Assembly: GCF_011604685.1 (NCBI RefSeq)
Contig: NZ_CP050063.1
Span: 3,370,501-3,434,500 of the forward strand
DNA from: Spirosoma aureum
Lineage (GTDB): Bacteria; Bacteroidota; Bacteroidia; Cytophagales; Spirosomataceae
DNA: 64,000 nucleotides
Direction: 5' to 3'
In this document: positions 35,257-45,650 of the stretch, one piece after another
How the letters are laid out: each line of letters begins with the position of its first letter
Numbering within the stretch: position 1 is the first letter of the stretch
The notes under the pieces: model-generated
Told to the model about the DNA's origin: nothing
The model's database searches: none
The model's input: only the letters and a program-made list of their open reading frames with translations
Translations under genes and position numbers: made by a program

Positions 35257-37395
35257 CTACCCGTTGAGCCGTTCGACCAATTTGCTGATGTCGCTACTAA
35301 CCTGCTGAATAAAATTCAGTTGCTCGATGAATAATCGATCGTCGGGAGTCGTAGCGGGCGCATCAGCAGTCGAGAGGCTGGGAGAGAGTGTTTCGGATGG
35401 GAGAGCTGCCGAGGTATTGTCCAATCGGCGAAGGCTATCGGTTAAGGCGAAAAGAGCGCGTTTAACCGGTCGGGTTATCGAGGATGTATGCGTTTTGGGT
35501 TCATTGGTGAGCAGGGATGAAATGATCGTGGCAACGTTAGACGACAGGATGTGATTCAGTACCACGAATTTATAGATGAGCCGCTCATTGCGTTGCGTAT
35601 GCTTTGGCTCAGAGACCATCCGCTCGAAGGCGGCTGCGAGATTGGCTGATGTTACATAAACGTCTTTCCGGGCCAGCTTGTACTCAACCACATTGATTGG
35701 TTTCCCCGACAGAATGGTGAGCAGAAACTGCACATACCGGACATTCGCGCTCAGAATATCGCGTAAGGGTTTGCTCAACTGTTCCGACTCCCATCGGGGA
35801 AAAATCAGGTAACTGGCAACAAAAGCAATAACTCCGCCAAGTATCGTATCCAGCAAACGCTCTTCGGCCGCCCCGAAATAACTAATACCCAGAAAGTTAA
35901 AGAGAATCAGTATGAAGGGCGTCAGGCAGATGACCATGACAATATAGTTGACTCGCTGGGCGCTATACGTACCAATCATGAACAACACCATCAGCACAAA
36001 ATGAACTGTTTTGTTTGGAATGAACATGAGAATGGCCAGCCCGATCAGTCCACCGGCAAACGTACCGATGATCCGTTCAATATTACGTTGTTTAGTCAAA
36101 CTGAAAGCTGGTTTCAGAATGACCGAAATAGTCAGCAACACCCAGTAGCTATGGTGGCCGTAGTCGAGTGTTTTCGTGACAACAAAACCCACCAGCATGG
36201 CCAGTGCTACGCGTACCGAATGCCGGAATACGGACGAATCGAGACTGAGGTTATCCAGAAGCGATTTCAGATCAATTTCCTGATGAGATACAAAGCGACC
36301 GTATTCGAGCCCATCCAGCGAAGTCGGACTCGTATCGGGCGTCGCCAGATGAGCCTGCATCGTGGCCAACCGCTGGCTGATATTTCGTAGACTGACCAGA
36401 ATTTTTTTAAGGACCAGGGTGCTGCCTTCGCGGTCGCCGAGCTCATCGATTTCACGTTTTAACTTGTTCAGCGCATGCGTAAAGTCAATCGGTTTCCGGG
36501 ATGGTACAATGGATTGAACGGCTAAACCCATATGGTCGAGTTCGGTCGATAACAGGCGAATAAGCCGGGCAATCGTGTTGAGAACACCCGTTTGCCCAAA
36601 CCGTTCGCGGATGGCTGCATAGTCGTAGTACATGGATAAGATCTGCTCATAGAGGTCCACAATATCCACAAATGTCAGCACCAGCAATCGGCTGGTATTG
36701 GTCGATTCGGCTACAAACTGCCGATTTTTGAAGAGCAAATCCCGGACTTCATCCTGCTTTTCACTAACGGTTACCTGCTGGGCAACCAACCGGCGATAAT
36801 CAGTATCTAAATCGGTTTCTGTATTGTAAAAATCGGCCTTGAGGGCCATGAATTTGGCAATTTCATGAATGCACAACCCCAATGCCTGCTGCGATGATCG
36901 ATAGGGCTGAAGCTGTAACGCGAGCAGGCTTATGGTTGTATACCAGATACCTCCGGCCAGAATTAGTCCTCCTTCCCGCAAAACACCAACCGCATCGAGT
37001 GGCCGGTCGAGGGTGAGAATCATGATCAGCAGAGCCGCTGTTCCGACAGATGTTGCGCGATTACCATAGACGGCGAGCATGGAAAAAAGGAACCCGAAGA
37101 GGAGAATTTCCAGTCCCAGCGTATAGTCGTTCATCCGGGCAAATCCCGTTACCAGTGCGACTGTAAACCCTGATAGGACTGTAGCAACCATACCATTACG
37201 CCGGTGCTGAATCGGACCGGGTGCATCGCTCAGGCTCACACTCAGGGCACCCATCGACATGGCCATGCCTACCGAAAGCTGCCCGACCTGCGCCAACAGC
37301 AGCGATGGCAGGAGAATAGACAGGGTCGTTCTCAGACCATTCGAAAAATACTGGCCAGACAGAAAGTAATTGACTTGTCGGGTGCGCCTGTTCAT
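35257..37395 (-). CDS. FUSC-family (YccS-like) integral membrane protein
   Basis: The architecture is that of YccS/YhfK-type proteins, relatives of aromatic acid exporters. Two blocks of membrane helices, near residues 15-160 and 395-535, flank two cytoplasmic helical domains (about 165-390 and 540-712). The second membrane block begins FRHSVRVALAMLVGFVVTK and contains YWVLLTISVILKPAFSLTKQR and RIIGTFAGGLIGL, typical of FUSC. Function is unknown in most members; efflux is suspected. Its ATG lies 28 bp after the stop of the ABC exporter gene on the same strand, so both may be on one transcript. Confidence 0.88.
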   Translation of the reverse strand: MNRRTRQVNYFLSGQYFSNGLRTTLSILLPSLLLAQVGQLSVGMAMSMGALSVSLSDAPGPIQHRRNGMVATVLSGFTVALVTGFARMNDYTLGLEILLFGFLFSMLAVYGNRATSVGTAALLIMILTLDRPLDAVGVLREGGLILAGGIWYTTISLLALQLQPYRSSQQALGLCIHEIAKFMALKADFYNTETDLDTDYRRLVAQQVTVSEKQDEVRDLLFKNRQFVAESTNTSRLLVLTFVDIVDLYEQILSMYYDYAAIRERFGQTGVLNTIARLIRLLSTELDHMGLAVQSIVPSRKPIDFTHALNKLKREIDELGDREGSTLVLKKILVSLRNISQRLATMQAHLATPDTSPTSLDGLEYGRFVSHQEIDLKSLLDNLSLDSSVFRHSVRVALAMLVGFVVTKTLDYGHHSYWVLLTISVILKPAFSLTKQRNIERIIGTFAGGLIGLAILMFIPNKTVHFVLMVLFMIGTYSAQRVNYIVMVICLTPFILILFNFLGISYFGAAEERLLDTILGGVIAFVASYLIFPRWESEQLSKPLRDILSANVRYVQFLLTILSGKPINVVEYKLARKDVYVTSANLAAAFERMVSEPKHTQRNERLIYKFVVLNHILSSNVATIISSLLTNEPKTHTSSITRPVKRALFALTDSLRRLDNTSAALPSETLSPSLSTADAPATTPDDRLFIEQLNFIQQVSSDISKLVERLNG

Positions 37396-37423
37396 GAAAC
37401 GTCTTTAGTAACTCACGCAATAA

Positions 37424-39184
37424 TTATGCACTAACGTTTCCCGTTTTTCGTTCGCCGATTTGTTGCCGCCACATGGCGTAATAAAGGCCCTTCTGGGCAA
37501 CGAGTTCATCGTGGCTTCCTGTTTCAACAATCTTGCCCTTTTCGAGCACAAAAATCGTATTGGCGTGCAAAATGGTCGAAAGTCGGTGAGCAATCAAAAT
37601 GGTGATCTGCTCATTTAAGGCCGATACACTTCGCACAGTATCCGTAATTTCTTCCTCGGTCAGTGAGTCCAGCGCAGACGTTGCTTCATCGAAAATCAAC
37701 AACCGGGGATGGCGAACCAACGCCCGGGCAATGGATAGACGTTGTTTTTCACCACCAGACATCTTAAGGCCGCCTTCGCCAATCTGGGTATCGAGCCCTT
37801 TTTCGGAGCGAGCCAGTAAATGATCACAGGCTGCTTTGTCCAGCGCGTCGAGTAACTCGGCTTCTGTGGCATCGGGTTTGACAAATAATAGATTTTCGCG
37901 AATTGTCCCTGAAAACAGGTGCGTATCCTGCGTGACGAAACCGATCTGGCGACGCATCGGATTGAACCGTATGTCTTTGGTCGATATATCGTTGTAATAA
38001 ATTTCGCCACCCACAGGTCGATAAAGCCCTACCAGCAGTTTAACCATCGTCGATTTTCCGGACCCCGATGGCCCAACAAAAGCGATGGTATCGCCCAGCG
38101 TGGCCTCAAACGAAACACCATCGATCGCATTTTGATTGGCACCTTTGTGTCGAAAGATCACATCCGCAAAGCGCAACCGTTCGATTGGCCCTACTTCTAC
38201 GGGCGATTCCGGATTTCGTTCGATCGGTTTCTGCATCAATTGATCGAAACTGTTCAAACCGGCTTCTGCTTCCCGATAGGCCAGGATGATATTGCCCAGA
38301 TCCTGCAATGGGTTGAATATCGAGACCGAAATAAACTGCATGGAGATCAGTTCCCCGGTGCTGAGCACATTTCGGAATATCAACCAGAGTAGCGTAAATA
38401 ACACCGACTGTTTCAGCACATTGAGCGTTGTGCTTTGCCAGAACGATAACAGTCGAACCCGCTTTACTTTAAACATTTCTAACTCGAAAATTCGGCTGGT
38501 TTGCTCTTTCAGTCGGCGAATTTCCGGAAACGTCAGGCCCAGACTTTTGATCAGTTCGATATTTCGAAGCGATTCGGTAATAACACCCGATAGCAGCGCT
38601 GTTTCACGGTTGATCGATCGCTGCGTCGTTTTGATCTGCTTGCTTAGCAGACCCGTCAGGCCACCTAGCAAAAGTACGCCAATCAAAAACACAGGCACAA
38701 GCGCCCAATGTTTCGTTACGGCATACCAGATCAGAAAACCTATACCCACAATGGACGAAAACAGGACGTTCACGAAGGAGTTGATAAACTTCTCGGTGTC
38801 GGTACGCACCTTTTGCAGAATAGACAGTGTTGCGCCACTGCTCTGATCGCCAAATTCCTGATACGACAACCGCAGCGTTTGTTTAAGCCCGTCATTGAAA
38901 ATATCGGTACCGAACTTCTGAACAACAAGGCGGGTCATGTACTCCTGAAATGCCTTGGTTATGTTGGACAGTATGGCAACACCAACAGCCAGGGCCAGGA
39001 GTTGTAACACCCCCGAAATTTTTTCGGAATCGGTTTTCGCGCCAGGATTGGTGGCGTATTCGTCGATGAGTTTACCGAAAATAATCGGGTCGACCAGTGC
39101 GAGAATCTGCGCAACTCCCGCTAACAGCAATGCAAGCACAGCCAGCCAGCGGTATGGCTTGAGGTATTTCCAGAGAATAGGCAT
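37424..39184 (-). CDS. ABC exporter, fused permease and ATPase
   Basis: The protein is a half-transporter of the MsbA/LmrA type. About six membrane helices lie in residues 1-310, preceded by MPILWKYLKPYRWLAVLALLL. The ATPase domain has Walker A GPSGSGKSTMVKLLV near 375-390, Q-loop FVTQDTHLF, signature LKMSGGEKQRLSIARALV, Walker B LLIFDEATSALD and the H-loop IAHRLST. Substrate is unknown; lipid or drug export is typical. It lies 11 bp after the rpiB stop and 28 bp before the FUSC gene. The three may be read together from the rpiB promoter. No binding-protein partner is nearby. Confidence 0.93.
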   Translation of the reverse strand: MPILWKYLKPYRWLAVLALLLAGVAQILALVDPIIFGKLIDEYATNPGAKTDSEKISGVLQLLALAVGVAILSNITKAFQEYMTRLVVQKFGTDIFNDGLKQTLRLSYQEFGDQSSGATLSILQKVRTDTEKFINSFVNVLFSSIVGIGFLIWYAVTKHWALVPVFLIGVLLLGGLTGLLSKQIKTTQRSINRETALLSGVITESLRNIELIKSLGLTFPEIRRLKEQTSRIFELEMFKVKRVRLLSFWQSTTLNVLKQSVLFTLLWLIFRNVLSTGELISMQFISVSIFNPLQDLGNIILAYREAEAGLNSFDQLMQKPIERNPESPVEVGPIERLRFADVIFRHKGANQNAIDGVSFEATLGDTIAFVGPSGSGKSTMVKLLVGLYRPVGGEIYYNDISTKDIRFNPMRRQIGFVTQDTHLFSGTIRENLLFVKPDATEAELLDALDKAACDHLLARSEKGLDTQIGEGGLKMSGGEKQRLSIARALVRHPRLLIFDEATSALDSLTEEEITDTVRSVSALNEQITILIAHRLSTILHANTIFVLEKGKIVETGSHDELVAQKGLYYAMWRQQIGERKTGNVSA

Positions 39185-39195
39185 AGGCGCAGTGG

Positions 39196-39627
39196 TTACT
39201 CGTCCAGTTCCTGAATCCGGGCCAGGTGCCGCCCGCCTTCAAACGGTGTATCGAGCCAGATCTGAACGAGTTTTAGCGCTGTTTCTTCCGACATCATTCG
39301 TTCGCCGAGGGAGATAACATTAGCGTCGTTGTGCTGACGCCCCAGCCGTGCGGATTCTTCATTCCAGCACAGGGCGCACCGAACGCCTTTGATTCGGTTG
39401 GCCGTGATGGCTTCTCCGTTTCCAGATCCACCCAAAACAACGCCCCGATCGACCTCCCCCGCTGCAACAGCCTCGGCAACAGGCCGAATAAACCGGGGAT
39501 AATCGACGGATGGTGTCTCGGCATAGGTACCTTTGTCAATTACTTCGTGGCCGAGGCCGGTTAGAAATGTTTTGATGGCTTCTTTATAACGGAAACCGGC
39601 GTGGTCGGAGCCAATGGCAATTTTCAT
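39196..39627 (-). CDS. rpiB: Ribose-5-phosphate isomerase B
   Basis: RpiB interconverts ribose 5-phosphate and ribulose 5-phosphate. The 143-residue protein starts KIAIGSDHAGFRYKE, with the phosphate-binding Asp-His. The loop GVVLGGSGNGEAITANRI carries Ser and Glu where the E. coli enzyme has the catalytic Cys. This is the mycobacterial-type arrangement, where a Glu acts as base. The conserved RQHNDANVISLGERM segment follows. It is divergent from zwf and shares the pentose-phosphate theme with zwf and pgl. A good TAnnTTTG element lies 30 bp before the ATG. Confidence 0.94.
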   Translation of the reverse strand: MKIAIGSDHAGFRYKEAIKTFLTGLGHEVIDKGTYAETPSVDYPRFIRPVAEAVAAGEVDRGVVLGGSGNGEAITANRIKGVRCALCWNEESARLGRQHNDANVISLGERMMSEETALKLVQIWLDTPFEGGRHLARIQELDE

Positions 39628-39656
39628 AGCGTATAGTATAAATGAGAAACAACGCC

Positions 39657-39664
39657 CAAAAGTA
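39657..39664 (-). promoter_or_regulatory. Candidate -7 element for rpiB
   Basis: Read on the minus strand the octamer is TACTTTTG, a perfect TAnnTTTG. It would give a leader of about 23 nt to the rpiB start at 39627. No clear TTG -33 element was found. A weaker TTG/TATCTTG pair at 39705-39707 and 39728-39734 points the other way toward zwf. Confidence 0.42.
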
Positions 39665-39769
39665 GCAGAATCGTAGACTATCTTGAATCCTTAATGAACG
39701 AAACTTGTTCAACAGAACGGACGCCGGTATCTTGCACCGACTTTCGGTTTGACAACAACCTGTTTACCA

Positions 39770-41263
39770 ATGATCCCAGCTACTAACCAGCGGCCCGCTG
39801 CTACCGTACTTTTTATTTTTGGCGGCAGTGGAGACCTCAATTTGCGCAAACTAACTCCCGCGCTTTACAATTTGTTTATCGATAAATACCTGCCTGAACA
39901 TTTCTCGGTGGTTGGTATCGGGCGAAGCAAGTATACCGACGAAAGCTTTCGGGAACGATTGCTTGAAGGCGTAAATGAATTCTCCCGGCGTAAAGACGGA
40001 CCCTGGAATGAATTTGCACCCAGTATTTCATACCTGCAAATGGATGGGGGAGATGCAGCCGCTTACTCGGCTATTTCGGATTTTGTCGAGGCCAAAAAAC
40101 AGGAGTGGGGCGAATCGCCAAACGTCTTGTTCTATTTGGCCGTAGCTCCTCAATTAGTACCAGGCATTGCTACAAACCTGGCAAAGCTTGAACTCTGCGG
40201 TGATAAATCCCACGTTCGAATTGTCGTTGAAAAACCATTTGGTCATGATCTGAAAACGGCACAGGAGTTGAACACGCTTCTGGGCGGGTTGTTTGCCGAA
40301 GAGCAGATTTACCGAATCGACCATTATCTCGGCAAAGAGACCGTACAAAATATTCTGGCTTTACGCTTTGCGAACTCGCTCTTTGAGCCGATCTGGAACC
40401 GCCGTTATGTCGAGCATATTCAGATCACTGCCGCCGAAACGGTTGGTCTGGAAGGCCGTGGTGGTTACTACGAAGGGTCGGGAGCTTTGCGCGATATGAT
40501 CCAGAATCACCTGTTGCAGGTGTTGTGCATGGTCGCAACGGAAGCACCAATTAGTTTTGATGCCAACGAAGTCCGTAACAAAAAAGTCGACGTGCTGAAC
40601 GCCATCCGTCGGATTCAGCCTGATCAGGTTAAAGATGTTGCTGTTCGGGGACAATATGGCCCCGGCAAAGTGAAGGATAAGGAAATGCCCGGCTATCGGG
40701 AAGAAGAAGGTGTAGACCCGAATTCGGCTACTGAAACCTTTGCTGCTATTAAACTATTCGTAGATAACTGGCGCTGGGAAGATGTACCGTTCTATTTGCG
40801 GACGGGCAAGTCGATGCCCGAAAAAACGACGGTTATCACCGTTCAGTTTAAACCCGCTCCCAGTTATGCGTTCCCCGGCGAAGCTACGGGCAGTTGGGAG
40901 GCTAACCGGCTGGTTATAAGCATTCAGCCTGCTATGGATATCCGGCTGCGGTTCCAGGCAAAGCGGCCCGGTCAGACGCTGGCTATCGACCCTGTTGAAA
41001 TGGTGTTTAGTTATAAAACAGCCTATGATGGTCAGGAGCCAGAAGCCTACGAAACGCTCTTGCTGGATGCCCTGACAGGTGATGCGACGTTATTTATGCG
41101 TGCCGATCAGGTTGAAGCAGCCTGGAAAGTTGTAACGCCAATCATCGAAGCCTGGGGCCACGAAGCACCAACTGACTTCCCGAATTATACGCCCGGTTCC
41201 TGGGGCCCTCAGGCCGCTATGGACCTGATCGAGAAAGACGGGTTTAAGTGGATGACTAAATAA
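39770..41263 (+). CDS. zwf: Glucose-6-phosphate 1-dehydrogenase
   Basis: This enzyme oxidises glucose 6-phosphate to 6-phosphogluconolactone, producing NADPH, as the first step of the oxidative pentose-phosphate pathway. I chose ATG 39770 over the in-frame TTG 39749. The Rossmann motif FIFGGSGDLNLRKLTPALYN starts near residue 16. The active-site motif is RIDHYLGKETVQNILALRF, and EKPFGHDL precedes it. Length of 497 residues is normal. The next gene, 6-phosphogluconolactonase, follows after 111 bp that contain an imperfect palindrome. No gnd gene is in the window. Confidence 0.95.
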   Translation: MIPATNQRPAATVLFIFGGSGDLNLRKLTPALYNLFIDKYLPEHFSVVGIGRSKYTDESFRERLLEGVNEFSRRKDGPWNEFAPSISYLQMDGGDAAAYSAISDFVEAKKQEWGESPNVLFYLAVAPQLVPGIATNLAKLELCGDKSHVRIVVEKPFGHDLKTAQELNTLLGGLFAEEQIYRIDHYLGKETVQNILALRFANSLFEPIWNRRYVEHIQITAAETVGLEGRGGYYEGSGALRDMIQNHLLQVLCMVATEAPISFDANEVRNKKVDVLNAIRRIQPDQVKDVAVRGQYGPGKVKDKEMPGYREEEGVDPNSATETFAAIKLFVDNWRWEDVPFYLRTGKSMPEKTTVITVQFKPAPSYAFPGEATGSWEANRLVISIQPAMDIRLRFQAKRPGQTLAIDPVEMVFSYKTAYDGQEPEAYETLLLDALTGDATLFMRADQVEAAWKVVTPIIEAWGHEAPTDFPNYTPGSWGPQAAMDLIEKDGFKWMTK

Positions 41264-41275
41264 CGTTTGCAAAAG

Positions 41276-41365
41276 TTTTCAGTTTGTCGTTTTCAACGAT
41301 CTGCCGTTGTATTTGAGAGCCTATCGGCCTACTGAAACGAAAAACTATTGACTGAAAACTGAAAA
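41276..41365 (+). repeat. Imperfect palindrome between zwf and pgl
   Basis: TTTTCAGTTT (41276-41285) pairs exactly with AAACTGAAAA (41356-41365). Inside, CGTTTTCA and TGAAACG pair with a one-base gap. The hairpin fills most of the 111-bp spacer and ends nine bases before the pgl ATG. It could weaken read-through or affect pgl translation. Confidence 0.55.
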
Positions 41366-41374
41366 TTCTCCCTG

Positions 41375-42115
41375 ATGCAACTCATTATTAAAAAGAATCC
41401 GACTGATCTGGCCAAAGCTGCGGCTGATTTTATCGCGAAGCGAATTAAAGACGTTCTGAAGAAGCCGGGGCCTAATGGGCAGGATCGGTTTACGATTGCC
41501 TTATCGGGTGGGAGTACACCCAAAGCGTTACACGAACTACTGGCCAAATCGCCTTATCGGGAACAGATTCCGTGGGCACAGTTGCATGTTTTCTGGGGCG
41601 ACGAGCGTTATGTGCCCATTGACGATGAGCAGAGTAACGCAGGAATGGCTTACGACACGCTGCTGGGTCATGTCTACACGCCCGAAGATCAGATTCACGT
41701 CTGGCGCACGGAGCTTGAACCCGAAGCCGCTGCCGCCGATTATGACCGGATTTTACACGAGTATTTCGGCGAAACGGGCCCGTCTTTCGATCTCGTTCTG
41801 CTCGGTATGGGCGACGATGGTCACACGCTTTCCCTGTTTCCTGGCACTGAGGTTGTCCATGAACAAACGGCCTGGACAAAGGCCTATTTTCTGGAGCAAC
41901 AGAATATGTATCGCCTGACGCTGACTGCTCCCATCGTCAATCGAGCGTCCTGTGTAGCGTTTCTGGTCGCTGGCCCCAAGAAAGCCGAACCCCTGAAAGA
42001 GGTACTGGAAGGAACCTATAATCCGGATAAATACCCATCACAGGAGATTAAACCAACAGATGGTGAACTCGTCTGGATAGTGGATGAAAAAGCGGCTGAG
42101 TTGCTGAAAAAATAA
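41375..42115 (+). CDS. pgl: 6-phosphogluconolactonase
   Basis: The protein is a DevB-type lactonase that hydrolyses 6-phosphogluconolactone, the product of Zwf. It begins LIIKKNPTDLAKAAADFIAK, followed by IALSGGSTPKALHELLA, HVFWGDERYVPIDDEQSN and LLGMGDDGHTLSLFPGT, all standard motifs of the glucosamine-6-phosphate isomerase-like fold. Length of 246 is normal. Its position after zwf supports the assignment. The ATG at 41375 is the only reasonable start. The next gene, trpS, is convergent with 32 bp between the stops. Confidence 0.94.
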   Translation: MQLIIKKNPTDLAKAAADFIAKRIKDVLKKPGPNGQDRFTIALSGGSTPKALHELLAKSPYREQIPWAQLHVFWGDERYVPIDDEQSNAGMAYDTLLGHVYTPEDQIHVWRTELEPEAAAADYDRILHEYFGETGPSFDLVLLGMGDDGHTLSLFPGTEVVHEQTAWTKAYFLEQQNMYRLTLTAPIVNRASCVAFLVAGPKKAEPLKEVLEGTYNPDKYPSQEIKPTDGELVWIVDEKAAELLKK

Positions 42116-42147
42116 CGTGGCCTGTCTGAATCTGACCACGTCACGTT

Positions 42148-43128
42148 TTAAGTAAAGCCTAATTTTTCCCGAACCCGCGCAATGGTTTTCCCGGCCACAG
42201 CGCGGGCTTTTTCTTCTCCAGCCTGAAGTTCGGCTTCGAGGGCATCCGGATTGTCGATTATGTAGTAATTATATCGTTCACGCTCTATAGCAAACTGGCT
42301 AAGAATGAGTTCGTAGAGCGCTTTTTTAGCTGTTCCGTAGCCGTAATTGCCACCTTCATATAGGCCACGCAATGCTGCGGTCTGTTCACTCGATGCCAAT
42401 AGCGAATACAACTGGAAGGTAATGTCGGTATCCGGGTTCTTTGGGTCTTCGAGAGGTGTCGAATCGGATTTGATCTTCTTGATCACTTTCCACAACTCAT
42501 TTTCCGGCAGAAAAATATCGATGTAATTGTTGTATGACTTACTCATCTTAGCGCCGTCGATGCCGGGAATAGTCATTAACCGATCGTCGATCCGCGGTTC
42601 GGGTAGAACAAATACCTCATCGTCGTAGTGCCGGTTAATCGTACTGGCAATGTCTCGTGTCATTTCGATGTGTTGCCGCTGATCTTTCCCGACGGGAATA
42701 ATTTCGGCGTCATAGAGAAGAATATCGGCAGCCTGTAAAACCGGATAAACAAACAGACCAGTATTCACAGCACCCGTAGCCCGATCTGATTTCTCCTTGA
42801 ACGAGGTCGCGTTGTTGAGCATCGGAATCGGTGTAAAGCAGTTCAGATACCAGCATAACTCGGTATGTTCGGCTACCCGCGATTGTCTCCAGAATGTATT
42901 TTTGCTGGTATCCAGACCAAACGCCAGCCAGGTTGCGGCTACCGATTTTGTAAACTCCCGGCGTGTTGGCCCATCCTTAATCGTTGTCAGGGAGTGTAAA
43001 TCAGCGATGAACAGAAATGACTCGTTATCTGGATGTTTGGATAAGTCGATGGCGGGTTTGATGGCCCCCAGAATATTGCCTAAATGCGGTCGTCCGCTGC
43101 TTTGAATACCAGTTAATATGCGTGCCAT
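42148..43128 (-). CDS. trpS: Tryptophanyl-tRNA synthetase
   Basis: TrpS charges tRNA-Trp with tryptophan in the cytoplasm. This class I synthetase shows the HIGH-like motif in GIQSSGRPHLGNILGA at residues 6-21 and the KMSKS loop in GIDGAKMSKSYNNYI near residue 195. The remaining sequence, including PVLQAADILLYDAEIIPVGKDQ, is typical. The length of 326 residues is normal. It lies downstream of maeB on the same strand, separated by a palindrome, so probably has its own promoter in that 96-bp gap, although I found no clear -7 match. Confidence 0.95.
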   Translation of the reverse strand: MARILTGIQSSGRPHLGNILGAIKPAIDLSKHPDNESFLFIADLHSLTTIKDGPTRREFTKSVAATWLAFGLDTSKNTFWRQSRVAEHTELCWYLNCFTPIPMLNNATSFKEKSDRATGAVNTGLFVYPVLQAADILLYDAEIIPVGKDQRQHIEMTRDIASTINRHYDDEVFVLPEPRIDDRLMTIPGIDGAKMSKSYNNYIDIFLPENELWKVIKKIKSDSTPLEDPKNPDTDITFQLYSLLASSEQTAALRGLYEGGNYGYGTAKKALYELILSQFAIERERYNYYIIDNPDALEAELQAGEEKARAVAGKTIARVREKLGFT

Positions 43129-43144
43129 AATTTTGAGTATTAGA

Positions 43145-43209
43145 AGTGGGGAGTGAAGATTGTGGAGCTACTTTTGCTGGTAACTCATCACGACTCCTCA
43201 CTCCCCACT
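43145..43209 (-). repeat. Palindrome with perfect 12-bp arms between maeB and trpS
   Basis: AGTGGGGAGTGA (43145-43156) pairs exactly with TCACTCCCCACT (43198-43209). The interior pairs only partly. It fills most of the 96-bp gap after the maeB stop. No T run follows the arm, so terminator activity is unproven. Confidence 0.6.
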
Positions 43210-43224
43210 CCTCACGTCTACTAC

Positions 43225-45492
43225 TTATTTCCCCTGTGCTTCCACTACCGAAATGGCAACCATGTTGACAATTTCGCGTTCCGATGAGCCCAGTTGTAAA
43301 ACATAAACTGGTTTACGGATACCCAGTAGAATTGGCCCGATGGCGTCGAAACCAGCAGTTTCCGACATCAGGTTGTAGGCAATGTTTGCGGCCGATAGGT
43401 TCGGGAAAATCAACGTATTCGCGCCTTCGCCTACTAACTTACTGAACGGATGATTCTGTTGAAGCAACTCCGTATTAAAGGCAAGGTGTGCCTGAATTTC
43501 GCCGTCTACAATGAGGTCAGGGTGTTTCTTTTGTAGAATCTCGACTGCCCGATTCATCTTTTCCGCATCTTCTCCCTTCGCACTCCCGAAGTTTGAATAG
43601 GTCACTAAAGCAATACGGGGCTTAATGTTGAAGCGCTCAACGGTGCGGGCGGTCATTTCTGTGATCTCAACGATCTCTTCGGCCGTTGGGTTAAAATTGA
43701 CCGTTGTGTCAGAGAAAAACAGCGGACCGCGTTTGGTCAGCAGAATATACATACCGGCCACTTTTTGCACACCCGGTTCTTTCCCAATTATCTGCAAAGC
43801 GGGTCGGATCGTATCCGGGTAACTGCGCGTCAGACCAGAAATGAGCGCGTCGGCCTCGCCCGTTTCGACCATCATGGCACCGAAGTAATTGCGGTAATAC
43901 ATCATTTTGCGCGCTTCGGTGGCATTGACGCCCTTTCGCTTTCGTTTCTCAAAATAGATGTCGGCAAAGCGTTCAATCAATACGTTCTGCTCGGGTGCGC
44001 GTGGGTCAATGATTGGAATTTGACCCAGGTCCAGACTATTGTCTTTAATGATTTGCTGGATCTTATCGGTTTCGCCCAGTAGAATCGGGAACGCAATGCC
44101 CTCATCCCGAACCTGTTGAGCTGCTTTGAGTACTTTTAAGTTTTCTGCATCGGCAAAGACAACGCGCTTGGGATTTGTCTTGGCTTTGGTCAGAATAACC
44201 CGCGAAATCTGATTGTCCTGGCCAAGTCGCCGGGCGAGTTGCTGTTCATAAGCGTCCCAGTCGGTAATGGGCATTCGGGCTACACCTGATTCAATAGCCG
44301 CTTTCGCTACAGCGGGCGCAACGGTAGCCAGTAGACGTGGATCAACTGGCTTCGGCAGGATATACGTCCGGCTGAATACCATGTTGTCTTCGCCATACGC
44401 CAGATTAACGATATCGGGCACAGGCTTTTTGGCCAATTCTGCCAGAGCGTAAGTTGCCGCCAGCTTCATGGCCTCATTGATTTCGGTAGCCCGAACGTCG
44501 AGCGCACCCCGAAAAATATACGGAAACCCAAGCACATTGTTGACCTGGTTGGGGTAGTCTGAACGACCCGTAGCCATGATGATATCGGGTCGGGCAGCCA
44601 TGGCATCCTCATAACTGATTTCGGGCGTGGGATTGGCCATGGCAAACACAATTGCATCGTTGGCCATCGAACGAATCAGGTCCTGACCAATAATGTTGCC
44701 TTTCGACAAACCCACAAATACATCCGCTCCGGTAAATGCATCGGCCAGTGACTGAATATTGCGGGAGGTGGCAAAAGGCCGCATAATCTCGCTCAGGTCG
44801 GTGCGGTCGGTGCGAAGTGGCCCATTTACATCGAACATAACGATGTTCTCAAGCTTGGCACCTAAGGCCACATACTGTCGTGCACAGGAAATAGCCGCAG
44901 CTCCGGCTCCCATAAATACGAACTGAGCCGTATCGATCTGTTTGCCAACCAGTTCAAGAGCGTTGAGTAAAGCTGCTCCACTGACAATAGCCGTACCATG
45001 CTGATCATCGTGCATGACCGGAATATTCAGTTCTCGCTTAATGCGCTCCTCAATTTCAAAGCATTCAGGGGCCTTGATGTCCTCAAGGTTTACACCGCCA
45101 AAGGTTGGCTCAAGAATTTTAACGGTTCGTGCAAACTCATCAATGTCTTTTGTATTGAGTTCAATATCAAAAACATCGATGTCGGCATAAATTTTGAAGA
45201 GTAATCCTTTACCCTCCATGACGGGTTTGCTGGCTGCAGCGCCGATATCGCCTAAGCCTAAAACGGCTGTTCCGTTACTGATAACAGCAACGAGGTTACC
45301 TTTTGCGGTGTATTTGTAGGCATCATCGGGGTTGGCTTCAATGGCCAGACACGGTTCGGCCACACCCGGAGAGTAAGCAAGAGAGAGATCGCGTTGGGTA
45401 CTGTATTCTTTCGTCGGGATGACTTCGAGTTTACCCGGACGCCCCTTGGCGTGGTAATCAAGGGCATCTTCGCGCCGGATTTTCTGTTGCAT
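43225..45492 (-). CDS. maeB: NADP-dependent malic enzyme with phosphotransacetylase-like domain
   Basis: The enzyme decarboxylates malate to pyruvate with NADP+, giving NADPH. The first 430 residues are the malic enzyme: [13 protein letters not shown] near 39-51, [41 protein letters not shown], and the NAD(P)-binding [18 protein letters not shown]. The rest, starting about residue 440, resembles phosphate acetyltransferase ([37 protein letters not shown]) and is regulatory in MaeB homologues. The length of 755 is normal. It is divergent from a small protein of unknown function. Confidence 0.94.
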   Translation of the reverse strand: MQQKIRREDALDYHAKGRPGKLEVIPTKEYSTQRDLSLAYSPGVAEPCLAIEANPDDAYKYTAKGNLVAVISNGTAVLGLGDIGAAASKPVMEGKGLLFKIYADIDVFDIELNTKDIDEFARTVKILEPTFGGVNLEDIKAPECFEIEERIKRELNIPVMHDDQHGTAIVSGAALLNALELVGKQIDTAQFVFMGAGAAAISCARQYVALGAKLENIVMFDVNGPLRTDRTDLSEIMRPFATSRNIQSLADAFTGADVFVGLSKGNIIGQDLIRSMANDAIVFAMANPTPEISYEDAMAARPDIIMATGRSDYPNQVNNVLGFPYIFRGALDVRATEINEAMKLAATYALAELAKKPVPDIVNLAYGEDNMVFSRTYILPKPVDPRLLATVAPAVAKAAIESGVARMPITDWDAYEQQLARRLGQDNQISRVILTKAKTNPKRVVFADAENLKVLKAAQQVRDEGIAFPILLGETDKIQQIIKDNSLDLGQIPIIDPRAPEQNVLIERFADIYFEKRKRKGVNATEARKMMYYRNYFGAMMVETGEADALISGLTRSYPDTIRPALQIIGKEPGVQKVAGMYILLTKRGPLFFSDTTVNFNPTAEEIVEITEMTARTVERFNIKPRIALVTYSNFGSAKGEDAEKMNRAVEILQKKHPDLIVDGEIQAHLAFNTELLQQNHPFSKLVGEGANTLIFPNLSAANIAYNLMSETAGFDAIGPILLGIRKPVYVLQLGSSEREIVNMVAISVVEAQGK

Positions 45493-45650
45493 AACAGTTT
45501 GGTTGATGATCGTTTAGGGTACGGTTCGGAGCGCGAAGGTACGTAAAATAGGTAAACGGGATTTATTTGATGTTTAAGAAACCGGGTACTATGTTTTTCG
45601 TAAGTATAGAAAACAAACTACATTGCAGGCGAGAATAACCGTAACAATCC

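Noticed and set aside
39749..39770. TTG start for zwf
   Set aside because: ATG 39770 is available and places the Rossmann motif at the usual distance.
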